Source: Actinomycetes bacterium (lineage in GTDB: Bacteria > Actinomycetota > Coriobacteriia > Anaerosomatales > Anaerosomataceae). From it: DNA of 7,932 nt. Within the stretch, counting starts at the first letter, position 1. The number at the start of each line of letters is the position of its first letter. The notes beneath the pieces were generated by a model. That model saw nothing but the letters and a program-made list of their open reading frames with translations, made no database searches and was not told where the DNA came from. Below, piece by piece: positions 1 through 6,078 of the stretch. The stretch covers positions 1-7,932 of the forward strand of contig JAJZRZ010000074.1 in assembly GCA_021850085.1 (NCBI GenBank), given 5' to 3'. A program made the position numbers and the translations under genes.

Positions 1-1449
1 GTCCAGCGCCACGGCAAGGTCCGAGGTGGCTGAAAGCGCGACCACATCCGTCCCGGCCACCGCGTCCAGATCCGCGCGCATCGCGAGTCCCTTCTCGTTC
101 GCTGCCCGGCGGTGCCCCGCCAAGGCAAGCTCGACCGCGCGCCTCACGTCGGCGACCTCTCCCGTACCCGGCACGCTCTCCAGGCGCGAGAGGTCGAGGA
201 GGTCGGCAACGAGGCGCCGCAACCGTGCGGTCTCGCCGGCCAGCTGGTCGAGGAAGACGAGCGACTGCCCGGTCTCGCCGTTGCGCGCGGCCTGCTCGGC
301 CGACTCCGCGAGAAGCGCGATGCCCGCAACCGGCGTCTTCAGCTCATGCGAGGCGTTCGCCACGAAATCACGCCTGACCGCATCCAGGCGCAGCCGATCG
401 CTCTCGTCGGCGATCACCACTAGCGTCCGAAGGGCTCCGTCAGCACCCAACGGGACCATCAGGACCCGGTGGTAGCGCTGGAACGGATCTGGGCCCAGGT
501 CTACGGCCGCAGGCGATGTCTCGCCGAACCCGGCGACGATGACTGCCTCGATAGGGGCGGGCAGGCCCAGCTGTCCAACCGGCTTGCCCACGAGGCCGCC
601 CGGAGGGAGACGGAACATCCCGCCGAGCGCCCTGTTAGCGAGACGGACCTTGTCGCCGTCGAGAAGCAGCACGCCTTCGGAGAGCCCGTCGAGCGCGATA
701 CGCAGAGTCTCCCGCTCCGCCTCCAGTGCGCTCAGCCGCGCGCGCAGCTGCTCGCGCAGGCTGGTGAGCGCTCCTGACAGAGGCCGCAGAAGTTCCGGCC
801 GGACGGGGACCGGGAAGGCGAGATCGCCTGCGGCCATCGCCCGAGCCGCCCGGGCGAGATCCTCCACCGGGCGCGCGATCGCCTGTGTCACCGCCCATGC
901 GGCCGCGATCGCGATCAGCACGACTGCGGGCAGCAGAAAGAGGCCGGAGCGGCGAGCTGGAGCGGCGAGTGCCGCGATTTCCTCGACCGGCTCGGATGTC
1001 CGTACCACGATCGGCCTTCCGTCCACTGTGGATCCGGGGACCGCGACGTACAGGCGTTCGACGTCGTCATTGTCCGAACGGCGGATGTCGGCGCCCGTCC
1101 GGCCCGCGAACGCATCGCGCACCTCAGGCCTGCCGCCGTGGTTCTCCGTGTCCGTGGCACCCTCCTGCGAGTCGGCCAGCACCCGGCCGTCTTCGGTCAA
1201 GATGGTGATGCGCATGTCACCTTCAGCGATGCCGGCCAGTTGCTGTGAGAGCGGGACCGAGCTTCGGGCGAGCGCCGCGACGGCTTGGGCACGGTTCTCG
1301 AGCCTGGTCTGTTGCTGAAGACGGACAGCGGCGTCGAGGGGCGCGTACAGGCTCCACACCCAAGCGGCGGTCAACGCCACGATCACGAGCGCGAAGCCGA
1401 GAGTGAGGCGCAGACGGTACGTCGAGGTGGCCAGGACGGATGTCCTCAC
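1..1449 (-). CDS. phoR: PhoR-type sensor histidine kinase (C-terminus cut by window edge)
   Basis: Membrane histidine kinase, expected to autophosphorylate and pass phosphate to the adjacent regulator in response to phosphate supply. The reading frame is open from 1449 to base 1, giving 483 residues. The GTG start overlaps the regulator's TGA by 4 bp (GTGA) and has AAGGAGG about 10 nt upstream. Visible order: TM1 about 15-35; extracytoplasmic domain about 36-168, with a Cache/PhoR-like stretch including ENH at 102-104 and RPEV at 107-110; TM2 about 168-190; HAMP about 190-240; PAS about 247-345; HisKA with the H box FVANASHELKTP, phospho-acceptor His368. The sequence stops in LAVALD, the stretch that normally runs into the N box, so the N, G1 and G2 boxes lie outside. 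About 100 more residues are expected. The family call is firm. The phosphate role comes from the divergent pst operon; a WalK-like or other kinase is less likely. Confidence 0.93.
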   Translation of the reverse strand, partial: MRTSVLATSTYRLRLTLGFALVIVALTAAWVWSLYAPLDAAVRLQQQTRLENRAQAVAALARSSVPLSQQLAGIAEGDMRITILTEDGRVLADSQEGATDTENHGGRPEVRDAFAGRTGADIRRSDNDDVERLYVAVPGSTVDGRPIVVRTSEPVEEIAALAAPARRSGLFLLPAVVLIAIAAAWAVTQAIARPVEDLARAARAMAAGDLAFPVPVRPELLRPLSGALTSLREQLRARLSALEAERETLRIALDGLSEGVLLLDGDKVRLANRALGGMFRLPPGGLVGKPVGQLGLPAPIEAVIVAGFGETSPAAVDLGPDPFQRYHRVLMVPLGADGALRTLVVIADESDRLRLDAVRRDFVANASHELKTPVAGIALLAESAEQAARNGETGQSLVFLDQLAGETARLRRLVADLLDLSRLESVPGTGEVADVRRAVELALAGHRRAANEKGLAMRADLDAVAGTDVVALSATSDLAVALD

Positions 1450-2153
1450 GACCCTGCCGCCTCCTTCGGTGTCGGCTCAAAGCGGTAGCCGGCGCCATGG
1501 ACCGTGCGTATGTATGTGTAGGCGGAAGGATCCTCGATCGCCTGGCGAAGGCGGCGGATGTGGACATCGATCGTGCGCGACGAGGGCAGGTGGTCGTACC
1601 CCCACACGTCGTTGGCGAGCCGTTGTCGCGACATCAGCTTGCCCGCGTTGCGCGCGAGCGAGACGAGCAGCTGGAACTCCTTGAGGCGCAAGACGGCTGG
1701 CTGCCCCGCGACCGTCACGGTGAGCTGGCTCGGTTCGATGCGCAGATCGCCGGTCTCGATCACCTCGTCCGAGTCGACCACGGCGCGCGCGCGCACGCGC
1801 CTCAGGTTAGCGCGGATGCGGGCAAGGAGCTCCTCCATGGAGAACGGCTTGCCGATGTAGTCGTCCGCGCCGGCATCAAGACCCCTCACCGTATCTCGCT
1901 CGCTGTCGAGTGCGGTCACCATGACGATGGCCACATCCGCATTGCTGCGCCGAACCTCCTCGGCGAACCGGTAGCCGTCGATGCCGGGCAGCATCAAATC
2001 GAGTACGATGAGGTCGGGCCTGTCCCTGAGCGCGAGATCGAGGCCCTCGAGGCCGTCGCCGGAACCGGAGACCTCGAAGCCGGCGCGGCGTAGTGCGTAC
2101 TCGACCGTCTGTCTGATGATGGGGTCGTCTTCCACGACAAGGATGCGCGACAC
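1446..2153 (-). CDS. phoP: OmpR/PhoB-family response regulator (PhoP/PhoB-like)
   Basis: DNA-binding response regulator, 235 residues, a normal length for the family. The receiver domain covers about 3-118: acidic pair E8-D9-D10, phospho-acceptor D52 in VLDLMLPG, switch T80 and K102 in IGKPF. A linker rich in Arg/Ala and acidic residues (about 118-130) precedes a C-terminal winged helix (about 131-230), with the recognition region SSRTIDVHIRRLRQAI and the wing RTVHGAGYRF. I chose GTG at 2153 because AGGAGG lies 5 nt upstream and the protein then begins VSRILVVEDD. An in-frame ATG at 2201 would add 16 residues unlike the family and would be almost leaderless given the candidate -10 at 2213-2218. 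It is cotranscribed with the kinase and divergent from pstSCAB, which marks it as the Pho regulator (named PhoP, PhoB or RegX3 in different taxa). Autoregulation is likely through the PHO-box-like repeats. Confidence 0.93.
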   Translation of the reverse strand: MSRILVVEDDPIIRQTVEYALRRAGFEVSGSGDGLEGLDLALRDRPDLIVLDLMLPGIDGYRFAEEVRRSNADVAIVMVTALDSERDTVRGLDAGADDYIGKPFSMEELLARIRANLRRVRARAVVDSDEVIETGDLRIEPSQLTVTVAGQPAVLRLKEFQLLVSLARNAGKLMSRQRLANDVWGYDHLPSSRTIDVHIRRLRQAIEDPSAYTYIRTVHGAGYRFEPTPKEAAGS

Positions 2154-2212
2154 GGAAACCTCCTCTACGCCATGGACCCATTCTTGCACCGCTGTCGGCA
2201 TATGCGAAACGA

Positions 2213-2218
2213 ATGATA
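2213..2218 (-). promoter_or_regulatory. Candidate -10 of the phoP-phoR promoter
   Basis: Reading the minus strand, TATCAT matches the sigma-70 -10 consensus at five of six positions. It lies about 60 nt upstream of the regulator's GTG start. No good -35 is present at 16-18 bp spacing, where GCAACG is found instead. The PHO-box-like repeats lie on its upstream side. A poor -35 with activator sites upstream is the expected layout of a PhoB/PhoP-activated promoter. Inferred, not proven. Confidence 0.45.
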
Positions 2219-2221
2219 TAA

Positions 2222-2261
2222 AGAGTTAACAAAGTCGTTGCGCGTGTAACACTCGTGCAAC
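2222..2261 (-). promoter_or_regulatory. PHO-box-like direct repeats between phoP and pstS
   Basis: On the minus strand two near-identical heptamers, GTTGCAC (2261-2255) and GTTACAC (2250-2244), are separated by GAGT, so their period is exactly 11 bp. The next two 11-bp steps (AACGACT at 2239-2233 and TAACTC from 2228) are degenerate. Known actinobacterial PhoP sites are tandem GTTCACC-like heptamers with 4-nt spacers, so both layout and core agree. The site sits between the two candidate -10 elements and could serve both operons. The first two units are clear; how far the array extends is uncertain. Confidence 0.6.
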
Positions 2262-2282
2262 CAACTGCCGCGCAGCCGACGG

Positions 2283-2288
2283 TAGGGT
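2283..2288 (+). promoter_or_regulatory. Candidate -10 of the pst operon promoter
   Basis: TAGGGT fits the TANNNT pattern common in high-GC Gram-positive promoters. It lies about 54 nt upstream of the pstS GTG and 21 nt downstream of the nearer PHO-box-like heptamer. No recognisable -35 stands at 17 bp (ACCAAC), as expected if a regulator recruits polymerase. A hexamer this short can arise by chance, so the call rests on position. Confidence 0.35.
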
Positions 2289-2291
2289 GGT

Positions 2292-2315
2292 GACCGGCTG
2301 CCAAGCCGGCGGTCA
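2292..2315 (+). other. Stem-loop in the pstS leader
   Basis: CCGGCT (2294-2299) and AGCCGG (2304-2309) form a perfect 6-bp stem with a GCCA loop. TGACC and GGTCA on the outside could extend it if bases bulge. It lies within the expected 5' untranslated leader, ending 13 nt before the SD at 2329-2335, so it should not block ribosome binding. A role in mRNA stability is possible but not shown. Confidence 0.35.
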
Positions 2316-2341
2316 ACGGACGATTCGTGAAGGAGTGTGGC

Positions 2342-3238
2342 GTGAACCGGAAGAAGCTATTCGCTGCGGGCCTCGTATCCGTGCTGCTCGTGGGTGCGGT
2401 CGCGTTGACCGGATGCAGCCCCGCAGTGGAAGAGGAGACTGCCGAAGGTCCCGGTACGACCGGGGAGACCACCGAGCTCGAGGGCACGATCGACATCCAA
2501 GGTTCGGACACCATGCTCAACATCTCCACCGCGTGGACCGAGGCGTTCATGGACGAGAATCCCGGCGTGGACATCGCGGTTCAAGGCGGCGGCTCCGGCA
2601 CCGGCATCGCTTCGATGATCAACGGCACCGTCGATCTCGCCAACGCCTCACGCGAGATGAAGGACGAGGAGATCGAGGAGGCCGAGGGCAAGGGCATCAC
2701 TCCGGTCGAGCACAAGGTCGCCATCGACGGCATCGCGGTGGTGGTGAACCCTGGCAACGGAGTCGGAGATCTCACGATGGCCCAGCTCGGCGAGATCTTC
2801 CGTGGCGAGAAGACCAACTGGAAGGACTTCGGCGGCGATGATCTCGAGATAGTGATCCTCTCGCGCGACAGCTCCTCGGGCACGTACGAGTACTTCAAGG
2901 AAGAGGTCGTGGCTGCTGAAGACGAGAATGCCGAGTTTGCACAGAGGGCGAAGCTCCTGCCCTCTAACCAGGCAATCGTCGACGAGGTTTCCACCAGCGC
3001 GGGTGCGATCGGCTACGTCGGTCTGGGTTACCTGACCGATGACATCAAAGTGGTCGCGGTGGAAGGCGTGGTCGCCTCGGTCGAGGCCGCCGCTGACGGC
3101 AGCTATCCGATCAGCCGCTACCTGTACATGTACAGCAATGGTGAACCCACGGGCGTGATCGCTGCGTTCATCGACTGGGTCGTGGGCCAGGCTGGCCAAC
3201 AACTGGTGGTCGACGAGGGCTTTGTTCCGCTACCCTAG
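2342..3238 (+). CDS. pstS: PstS, phosphate-binding lipoprotein of the Pst ABC transporter
   Basis: Extracytoplasmic phosphate-binding protein, 298 residues, usual for the family. The N-terminus is a lipoprotein signal: NRKK, a hydrophobic core, then lipobox LTGC with the modified Cys at residue 25. An acidic, Thr-rich tether follows (about 28-50) before the binding domain. Family motifs are clear: GSDTMLNISTAWTEAF, GGGSGTGIASMINGTVDLANASRE, SRDSSSGTYEYF and TSAGAIGYVGLGY. Their Ser/Thr/Asp/Arg residues make up the phosphate pocket in this family. The start is GTG at 2342 because GAAGGAG lies 6 nt before it; a GTG at 2327 would only add five residues across the SD itself. First gene of the operon, just downstream of the PHO-box-like site. 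Its stop codon is part of a hairpin running into pstC. Confidence 0.96.
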   Translation: MNRKKLFAAGLVSVLLVGAVALTGCSPAVEEETAEGPGTTGETTELEGTIDIQGSDTMLNISTAWTEAFMDENPGVDIAVQGGGSGTGIASMINGTVDLANASREMKDEEIEEAEGKGITPVEHKVAIDGIAVVVNPGNGVGDLTMAQLGEIFRGEKTNWKDFGGDDLEIVILSRDSSSGTYEYFKEEVVAAEDENAEFAQRAKLLPSNQAIVDEVSTSAGAIGYVGLGYLTDDIKVVAVEGVVASVEAAADGSYPISRYLYMYSNGEPTGVIAAFIDWVVGQAGQQLVVDEGFVPLP

Positions 3239-3259
3239 TCGGGAGATGATACCCCGACT
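3237..3259 (+). other. Hairpin joining the pstS stop and the pstC start
   Basis: AGTCGGG (3237-3243) and CCCGACT (3253-3259) are perfect reverse complements separated by 9 nt. The 5' arm begins inside the pstS TAG. The GGGAG that would have to act as SD is half buried in the stem, and the pstC ATG (3246-3248) lies in the loop. Such a fold would couple or restrain pstC translation. The complementarity is seen directly; the function is inferred. Confidence 0.55.
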
Positions 3260-4169
3260 CCCATCGCAGCCGGATCTCGGCCGCACGACCCGACGTCGTG
3301 CGGCCGAGATTGCTGCGAAGATACTGATCTATGCGTGCGGCTGGACGGCCATGGTCATCCTCGCCGCTATCGCGCTGTTCCTGGCCATTAACGCGATCAG
3401 GGCGTTGCGAGAAGCAGGCCTGGACACTATGCTCTCCGGCACGCTGTGGTACCCGACGTCCGACCCCGGTAAGTTCGGGATGCTACCTCTCGTGCTGGGG
3501 TCGCTGTTGGTGACCGGGATCGCCCTGTTGGTGTCGATACCGGTGGGCGTCGGTGCGGCGGTCTACATCTCCGAGTTCTCACGAGGGGCCGTCAAAGATG
3601 TGCTCAAGTCGATCATCGAGTTCATGGCGGCCGTTCCGTCAGTCGTCTACGGCCTGATCGGCGTGGCTGTGCTGATCCCGTTGGTGAAAGATGTATTCAG
3701 CCTGCCGAGCGGACTCACCGCGCTCACCGGCGGGCTCATTCTCGGCGTGATGTCGATCCCGACGATCGTCTCCATCTCCGAAGACGCGCTGCATGCGGTG
3801 CCGATGGATCTCAGGCAGGGTTCTGCGGCCCTCGGCAACACGCGCTGGCAGACCACGTTCAAGGTCACGGTACCGTCGGCGGGCTCCGGGATCTTCGCCG
3901 CGATGATGCTCGGCCTCGGGCGGGCGATCGGCGAGACGATCGCCGTGCTGATGCTCACCGGCAACGCAGCGGTGATTCCGGACAGCGTGTTCGAATCAGT
4001 GCGCACGATGACCGGCACGATCGCGGCGGAGATGGGAGAGGTGGTGCAGGGCGGCCTGCACTATTCGGTGCTCTTCACCGTCGGTCTCGTATTGTTCGTC
4101 ATCACGTTCGGGGTGAATCTGGCAGCGGATCTCGTGCTCGAGCGTCAGAGGAAGCGGTGGCGCCGATGA
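3246..4169 (+). CDS. pstC: PstC, phosphate ABC transporter permease
   Basis: One of the two membrane subunits forming the phosphate channel. From ATG 3246 it has 307 residues, close to the usual length. A basic cytoplasmic N-terminus (TRRRAAEIAAK) leads into TM1 at about 26-49. A loop with LWYPTSDPGKFGMLPLVLGSLLVT follows, then further membrane segments, six in total. The EAA-type loop that contacts the ATPase starts at about residue 179 (EDALHAVPMDLRQGSAALGNTRW). The start is uncertain: GGGAG abuts the ATG with no spacing, and an in-frame TTG at 3222 would overlap pstS and has a poorly spaced SD. A start at ATG 3351 is unlikely because it would cut into TM1. The first codons contain a perfect 16-bp inverted repeat. 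The stop overlaps the start of pstA. Confidence 0.94.
   Translation: MIPRLPSQPDLGRTTRRRAAEIAAKILIYACGWTAMVILAAIALFLAINAIRALREAGLDTMLSGTLWYPTSDPGKFGMLPLVLGSLLVTGIALLVSIPVGVGAAVYISEFSRGAVKDVLKSIIEFMAAVPSVVYGLIGVAVLIPLVKDVFSLPSGLTALTGGLILGVMSIPTIVSISEDALHAVPMDLRQGSAALGNTRWQTTFKVTVPSAGSGIFAAMMLGLGRAIGETIAVLMLTGNAAVIPDSVFESVRTMTGTIAAEMGEVVQGGLHYSVLFTVGLVLFVITFGVNLAADLVLERQRKRWRR
3273..3311 (+). repeat. Perfect 16-bp inverted repeat in the first codons of pstC
   Basis: ATCTCGGCCGCACGAC (3274-3289) is the exact reverse complement of 3295-3310, with loop CCGAC (3290-3294) and a further G-U pair at 3273/3311. It codes for residues about 10-22 of PstC (LGRTTRRRAAEI), just before TM1. No T-run follows, so it is not a classical intrinsic terminator. 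As RNA it would be a very stable GC-rich hairpin 25 nt downstream of the start codon. Its loop is complementary to GTCGG at 3238-3242 in the preceding hairpin. Confidence 0.8.
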
Positions 4170-5032
4170 TGACGCCTTCCCGGCGCAGGAAAGCACGGAT
4201 CGCGGAGACTACGGCAAGGATGCTGCTCGGCTCGATGGCGCTGATCGTGGTGGGGATAGCCCTGTTCGTTGTCGGCTACATCGTCTACCGCGGTGCGGGT
4301 GCGCTCGACTGGCAGTTCCTCACGGATGTTCCACGGAACCGCGGACGGGAGGGAGGCATCTTCCCCGTGGTGATCGGCACGGTCTGGGTCGTGGGAGGCA
4401 CAGCTGCGTTCGCACTGCCGGTGGGCATACTCGCTGGCGTGTATCTCTCCGAGTATGCGCCGAAGGGATTCGCCACCCGTGCCGTTCGCTTGGCCATCAC
4501 GAACATGGCCGGCGTACCCTCCATAGTCTACGGCCTGTTCGGTCTCGCTGCCTTCGTGCTGCTCGCCGGCATTGGCCGCTCGATCCTTGCCGCCGCGCTC
4601 ACGCTGGCCTGCATGACTCTTCCGGTCGTGATCACCGCGACCGAGGAGGCGTTGCGCCAGATTCCGCAAGACCTTCGCCAAGCCTCTCTCGCCCTCGGCG
4701 CCACCAAGTTCCGGATGATCCGAACCGTCGTGCTGCCCGCCGCCGCACCCGGCATCATAACCGGGTCGATCCTCGGACTGGCTCGAGCGGCGGGGGAGAC
4801 CGCCCCGATCCTGTTCACCGGCGCGGTGTTCCAGATGCGCAGGATTCCCGATTCGCCCCTGTCGCAGTTCATGGCTTTGCCGTACCACATCTACACGCAA
4901 GTCACATCCGTCCCAGAATGGAATCCCGACCTCGTATGGGGTACCGCACTCGTGCTGGTGGGTGGCGTGAGCCTCGTCAGCGTAGCAGCGGCCACGTGGC
5001 GTGCGTTCCAAAGGAGGAAGATCGCATGGTGA
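4157..5032 (+). CDS. pstA: PstA, phosphate ABC transporter permease
   Basis: Second membrane subunit of the Pst transporter, pairing with PstC. From GTG 4157 it has 291 residues, near the family norm. A basic N-terminus (RRRKARIAE) precedes TM1 (about 20-42). Then come DWQFLTDVPRNRGREGGIFPVVIGT, the TM core with YLSEYAP and NMAGVPSIVYGLFGLAAFV, and the EAA loop from about residue 163 (EEALRQIPQDLRQASLALGATKFRMIRTVVLP). The motif RAAGETAPILFTGAVF is typical of PstA. Start choice: AGAGGAAG at 4147-4154 favours GTG 4157, overlapping pstC by 13 nt. ATG 4166 (ATGA overlap) or ATG 4169 are alternatives costing three or four residues. The overlaps imply translational coupling with pstC and pstB. Confidence 0.95.
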   Translation: MAPMMTPSRRRKARIAETTARMLLGSMALIVVGIALFVVGYIVYRGAGALDWQFLTDVPRNRGREGGIFPVVIGTVWVVGGTAAFALPVGILAGVYLSEYAPKGFATRAVRLAITNMAGVPSIVYGLFGLAAFVLLAGIGRSILAAALTLACMTLPVVITATEEALRQIPQDLRQASLALGATKFRMIRTVVLPAAAPGIITGSILGLARAAGETAPILFTGAVFQMRRIPDSPLSQFMALPYHIYTQVTSVPEWNPDLVWGTALVLVGGVSLVSVAAATWRAFQRRKIAW

Positions 5033-5871
5033 CACTCGCCGCTGCCGACGCACGGGCCCACGGGGCTCCGGTAGCTGCCGAGCAGGAGGACCTGCCCGCT
5101 GAGGGGAGCTTTTCCCTGCGCGATGTCTCGGTGGCCTACGGCCGGGACCGCGTCATCGAAGGCGTCTCGATGGACATCCCGCCGCACGCGGTGACAGCGC
5201 TCATCGGCCCGTCAGGTTGCGGAAAGTCGACGCTGTTGCGGTGTCTGAACCGGATGAACGACGAGTTGGGGAACGTGCGCGTCGGTGGGCATATCACCTT
5301 GGATGGCCAGGACATCACGGGCAAGGCCATCGATCCGGTGGATCTCAGGATGCGCGTGGGCCAGGTGTTCCAGCGGCCGAACCCGTTCCCGATGACCATC
5401 TTCGACAACGTCGTTTACGGACCGAGGACACAGGGCATCCGCGGCAGAGACGAGCTCCAAGCCCTGGTGGAGGAGTCCCTGCGCAGCGCCGCGCTGTGGG
5501 AAGAGGTGAAAAAGAGTCTGAAGAAGCACGCCTTCGAGCTTTCGGGTGGCCAGCAACAACGGCTGTGCATCGCCCGGGCCTTGGCCACGAAGCCCGAGGT
5601 GATCTTGATGGACGAGCCGGCCTCGGCTCTCGACCCGATCTCCACGCAGCAGATCGAAGACACGATCGCGTCGCTCAAAGACGATGTCACCATCGTGATC
5701 GTCACTCACAACATGCAGCAGGCCGCGCGCATCTCGGATAGGACGGCGTTCATGCTCCGGGAGAGCCTTGAGGAGCCCGCGCACCTCATAGAGGTGGGCG
5801 AGACACGCAAGATGTTCACCAACCCCGACGACGCACGGACGGAGAGCTACATCACGGGCCGGTTCGGCTAG
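5026..5871 (+). CDS. pstB: PstB, phosphate ABC transporter ATPase
   Basis: Cytoplasmic ATPase that powers phosphate uptake, 281 residues. It has Walker A GPSGCGKST (61-69), Q loop QRPNPFPMTIFDNV, signature LSGGQQQR (172-179), Walker B VILMDEP (192-198, catalytic Glu197) and the switch His228 in VTHNMQQA. CLNRMND after Walker A and the PNPFPMTI segment are specific to PstB among ABC ATPases. ATG 5026 is chosen because AAGGAGG lies 8 nt upstream; it overlaps the end of pstA by 7 nt. About 25-30 residues precede the ATPase core (ADARAHGAPVAAEQEDLPAEG), an acidic, Ala-rich extension relative to the 257-residue E. coli protein. Last gene of the operon, with a terminator 34 nt later and no phoU between. 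Confidence 0.97.
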   Translation: MVTLAAADARAHGAPVAAEQEDLPAEGSFSLRDVSVAYGRDRVIEGVSMDIPPHAVTALIGPSGCGKSTLLRCLNRMNDELGNVRVGGHITLDGQDITGKAIDPVDLRMRVGQVFQRPNPFPMTIFDNVVYGPRTQGIRGRDELQALVEESLRSAALWEEVKKSLKKHAFELSGGQQQRLCIARALATKPEVILMDEPASALDPISTQQIEDTIASLKDDVTIVIVTHNMQQAARISDRTAFMLRESLEEPAHLIEVGETRKMFTNPDDARTESYITGRFG

Positions 5872-5904
5872 CAGCCGATCGCCGGCTCGTCAGCGGGGAA
5901 AAGG

Positions 5905-5934
5905 AACGAGGCGCGTGGGGGGCGCGCCTCGTTT
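5905..5934 (+). terminator. Terminator of the pst operon
   Basis: AACGAGGCGCG (5905-5915) and CGCGCCTCGTT (5923-5933) form a perfect 11-bp stem with a 7-nt loop (TGGGGGG). It lies 34 nt after the pstB stop. The plus-strand T-run is short (TTT). On the minus strand the stem is followed by TCCTTTTCC, so it may also stop transcription coming from the convergent dehydrogenase gene. A smaller hairpin, TCGGCT-AGC-AGCCGA (5864-5878), spans the pstB stop. Confidence 0.8.
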
Positions 5935-6023
5935 CATGTGAGCGGCGATTCCCGGCGTCCGAGGGGGGAGGGATTGCCGGTCGCTCTGCTCGTTCGTGCC
6001 TGATGCAACACACGTGCCAACAG

Positions 6024-6076
6024 CCCGCAGGGATCCCACGAGCCGGAGAGGATATCTCCAGCCCGTGGGATGCGGG
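6024..6076 (-). other. Long stem-loop just after the dehydrogenase gene
   Basis: ATCCCACG (6033-6040) pairs with CGTGGGAT (6064-6071). Outside it CCCGC (6024-6028) pairs with GCGGG (6072-6076) across a 4-nt AGGG bulge, and inside it GGAGA (6045-6049) pairs with TCTCC (6055-6059). It starts 2 nt after the minus-strand stop of the dehydrogenase. No T-run follows on either strand, so it may protect the mRNA 3' end or be a weak terminator. The 5872-6078 gap holds this element and the pst terminator, with no convincing gene. Confidence 0.5.
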
Positions 6077-6078
6077 TG

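Noticed and set aside
539..1318. Long plus-strand open frame (259 codons) opposite the kinase
   Set aside because: Ser/Arg/Ala-rich low-complexity translation with no family motif, antisense to a clearly coding HAMP/PAS region. It is a typical shadow frame of GC-rich DNA.
2182..2201. ATG at 2201 as the regulator start
   Set aside because: It adds 16 residues absent from the family and lacks an SD; GTG 2153 has AGGAGG at good spacing.
2217..2222. TATAAA read as a plus-strand -10 for pstS
   Set aside because: It would place the PHO-box-like repeats downstream of the transcript start, where an activator could not work in the usual way, and no -35 lies at proper spacing. The same bases fit better as part of the minus-strand promoter.
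1876..2574. Minus-strand frame crossing the regulator, the divergent promoter region and pstS
   Set aside because: It would cover the regulatory gap and two well-supported genes in other frames, and no SD or motif supports it.
3273..3311. The 16-bp inverted repeat as an intrinsic terminator or insertion-sequence end
   Set aside because: No T-run follows. The bases lie in the coding part of pstC with basic, family-like residues, and there is no transposase or target duplication nearby.
4145..5053. Minus-strand open frame of 302 codons opposite pstA
   Set aside because: The translation is Arg/Gly/His-rich without a fold signature, and pstA on the other strand is unmistakable.
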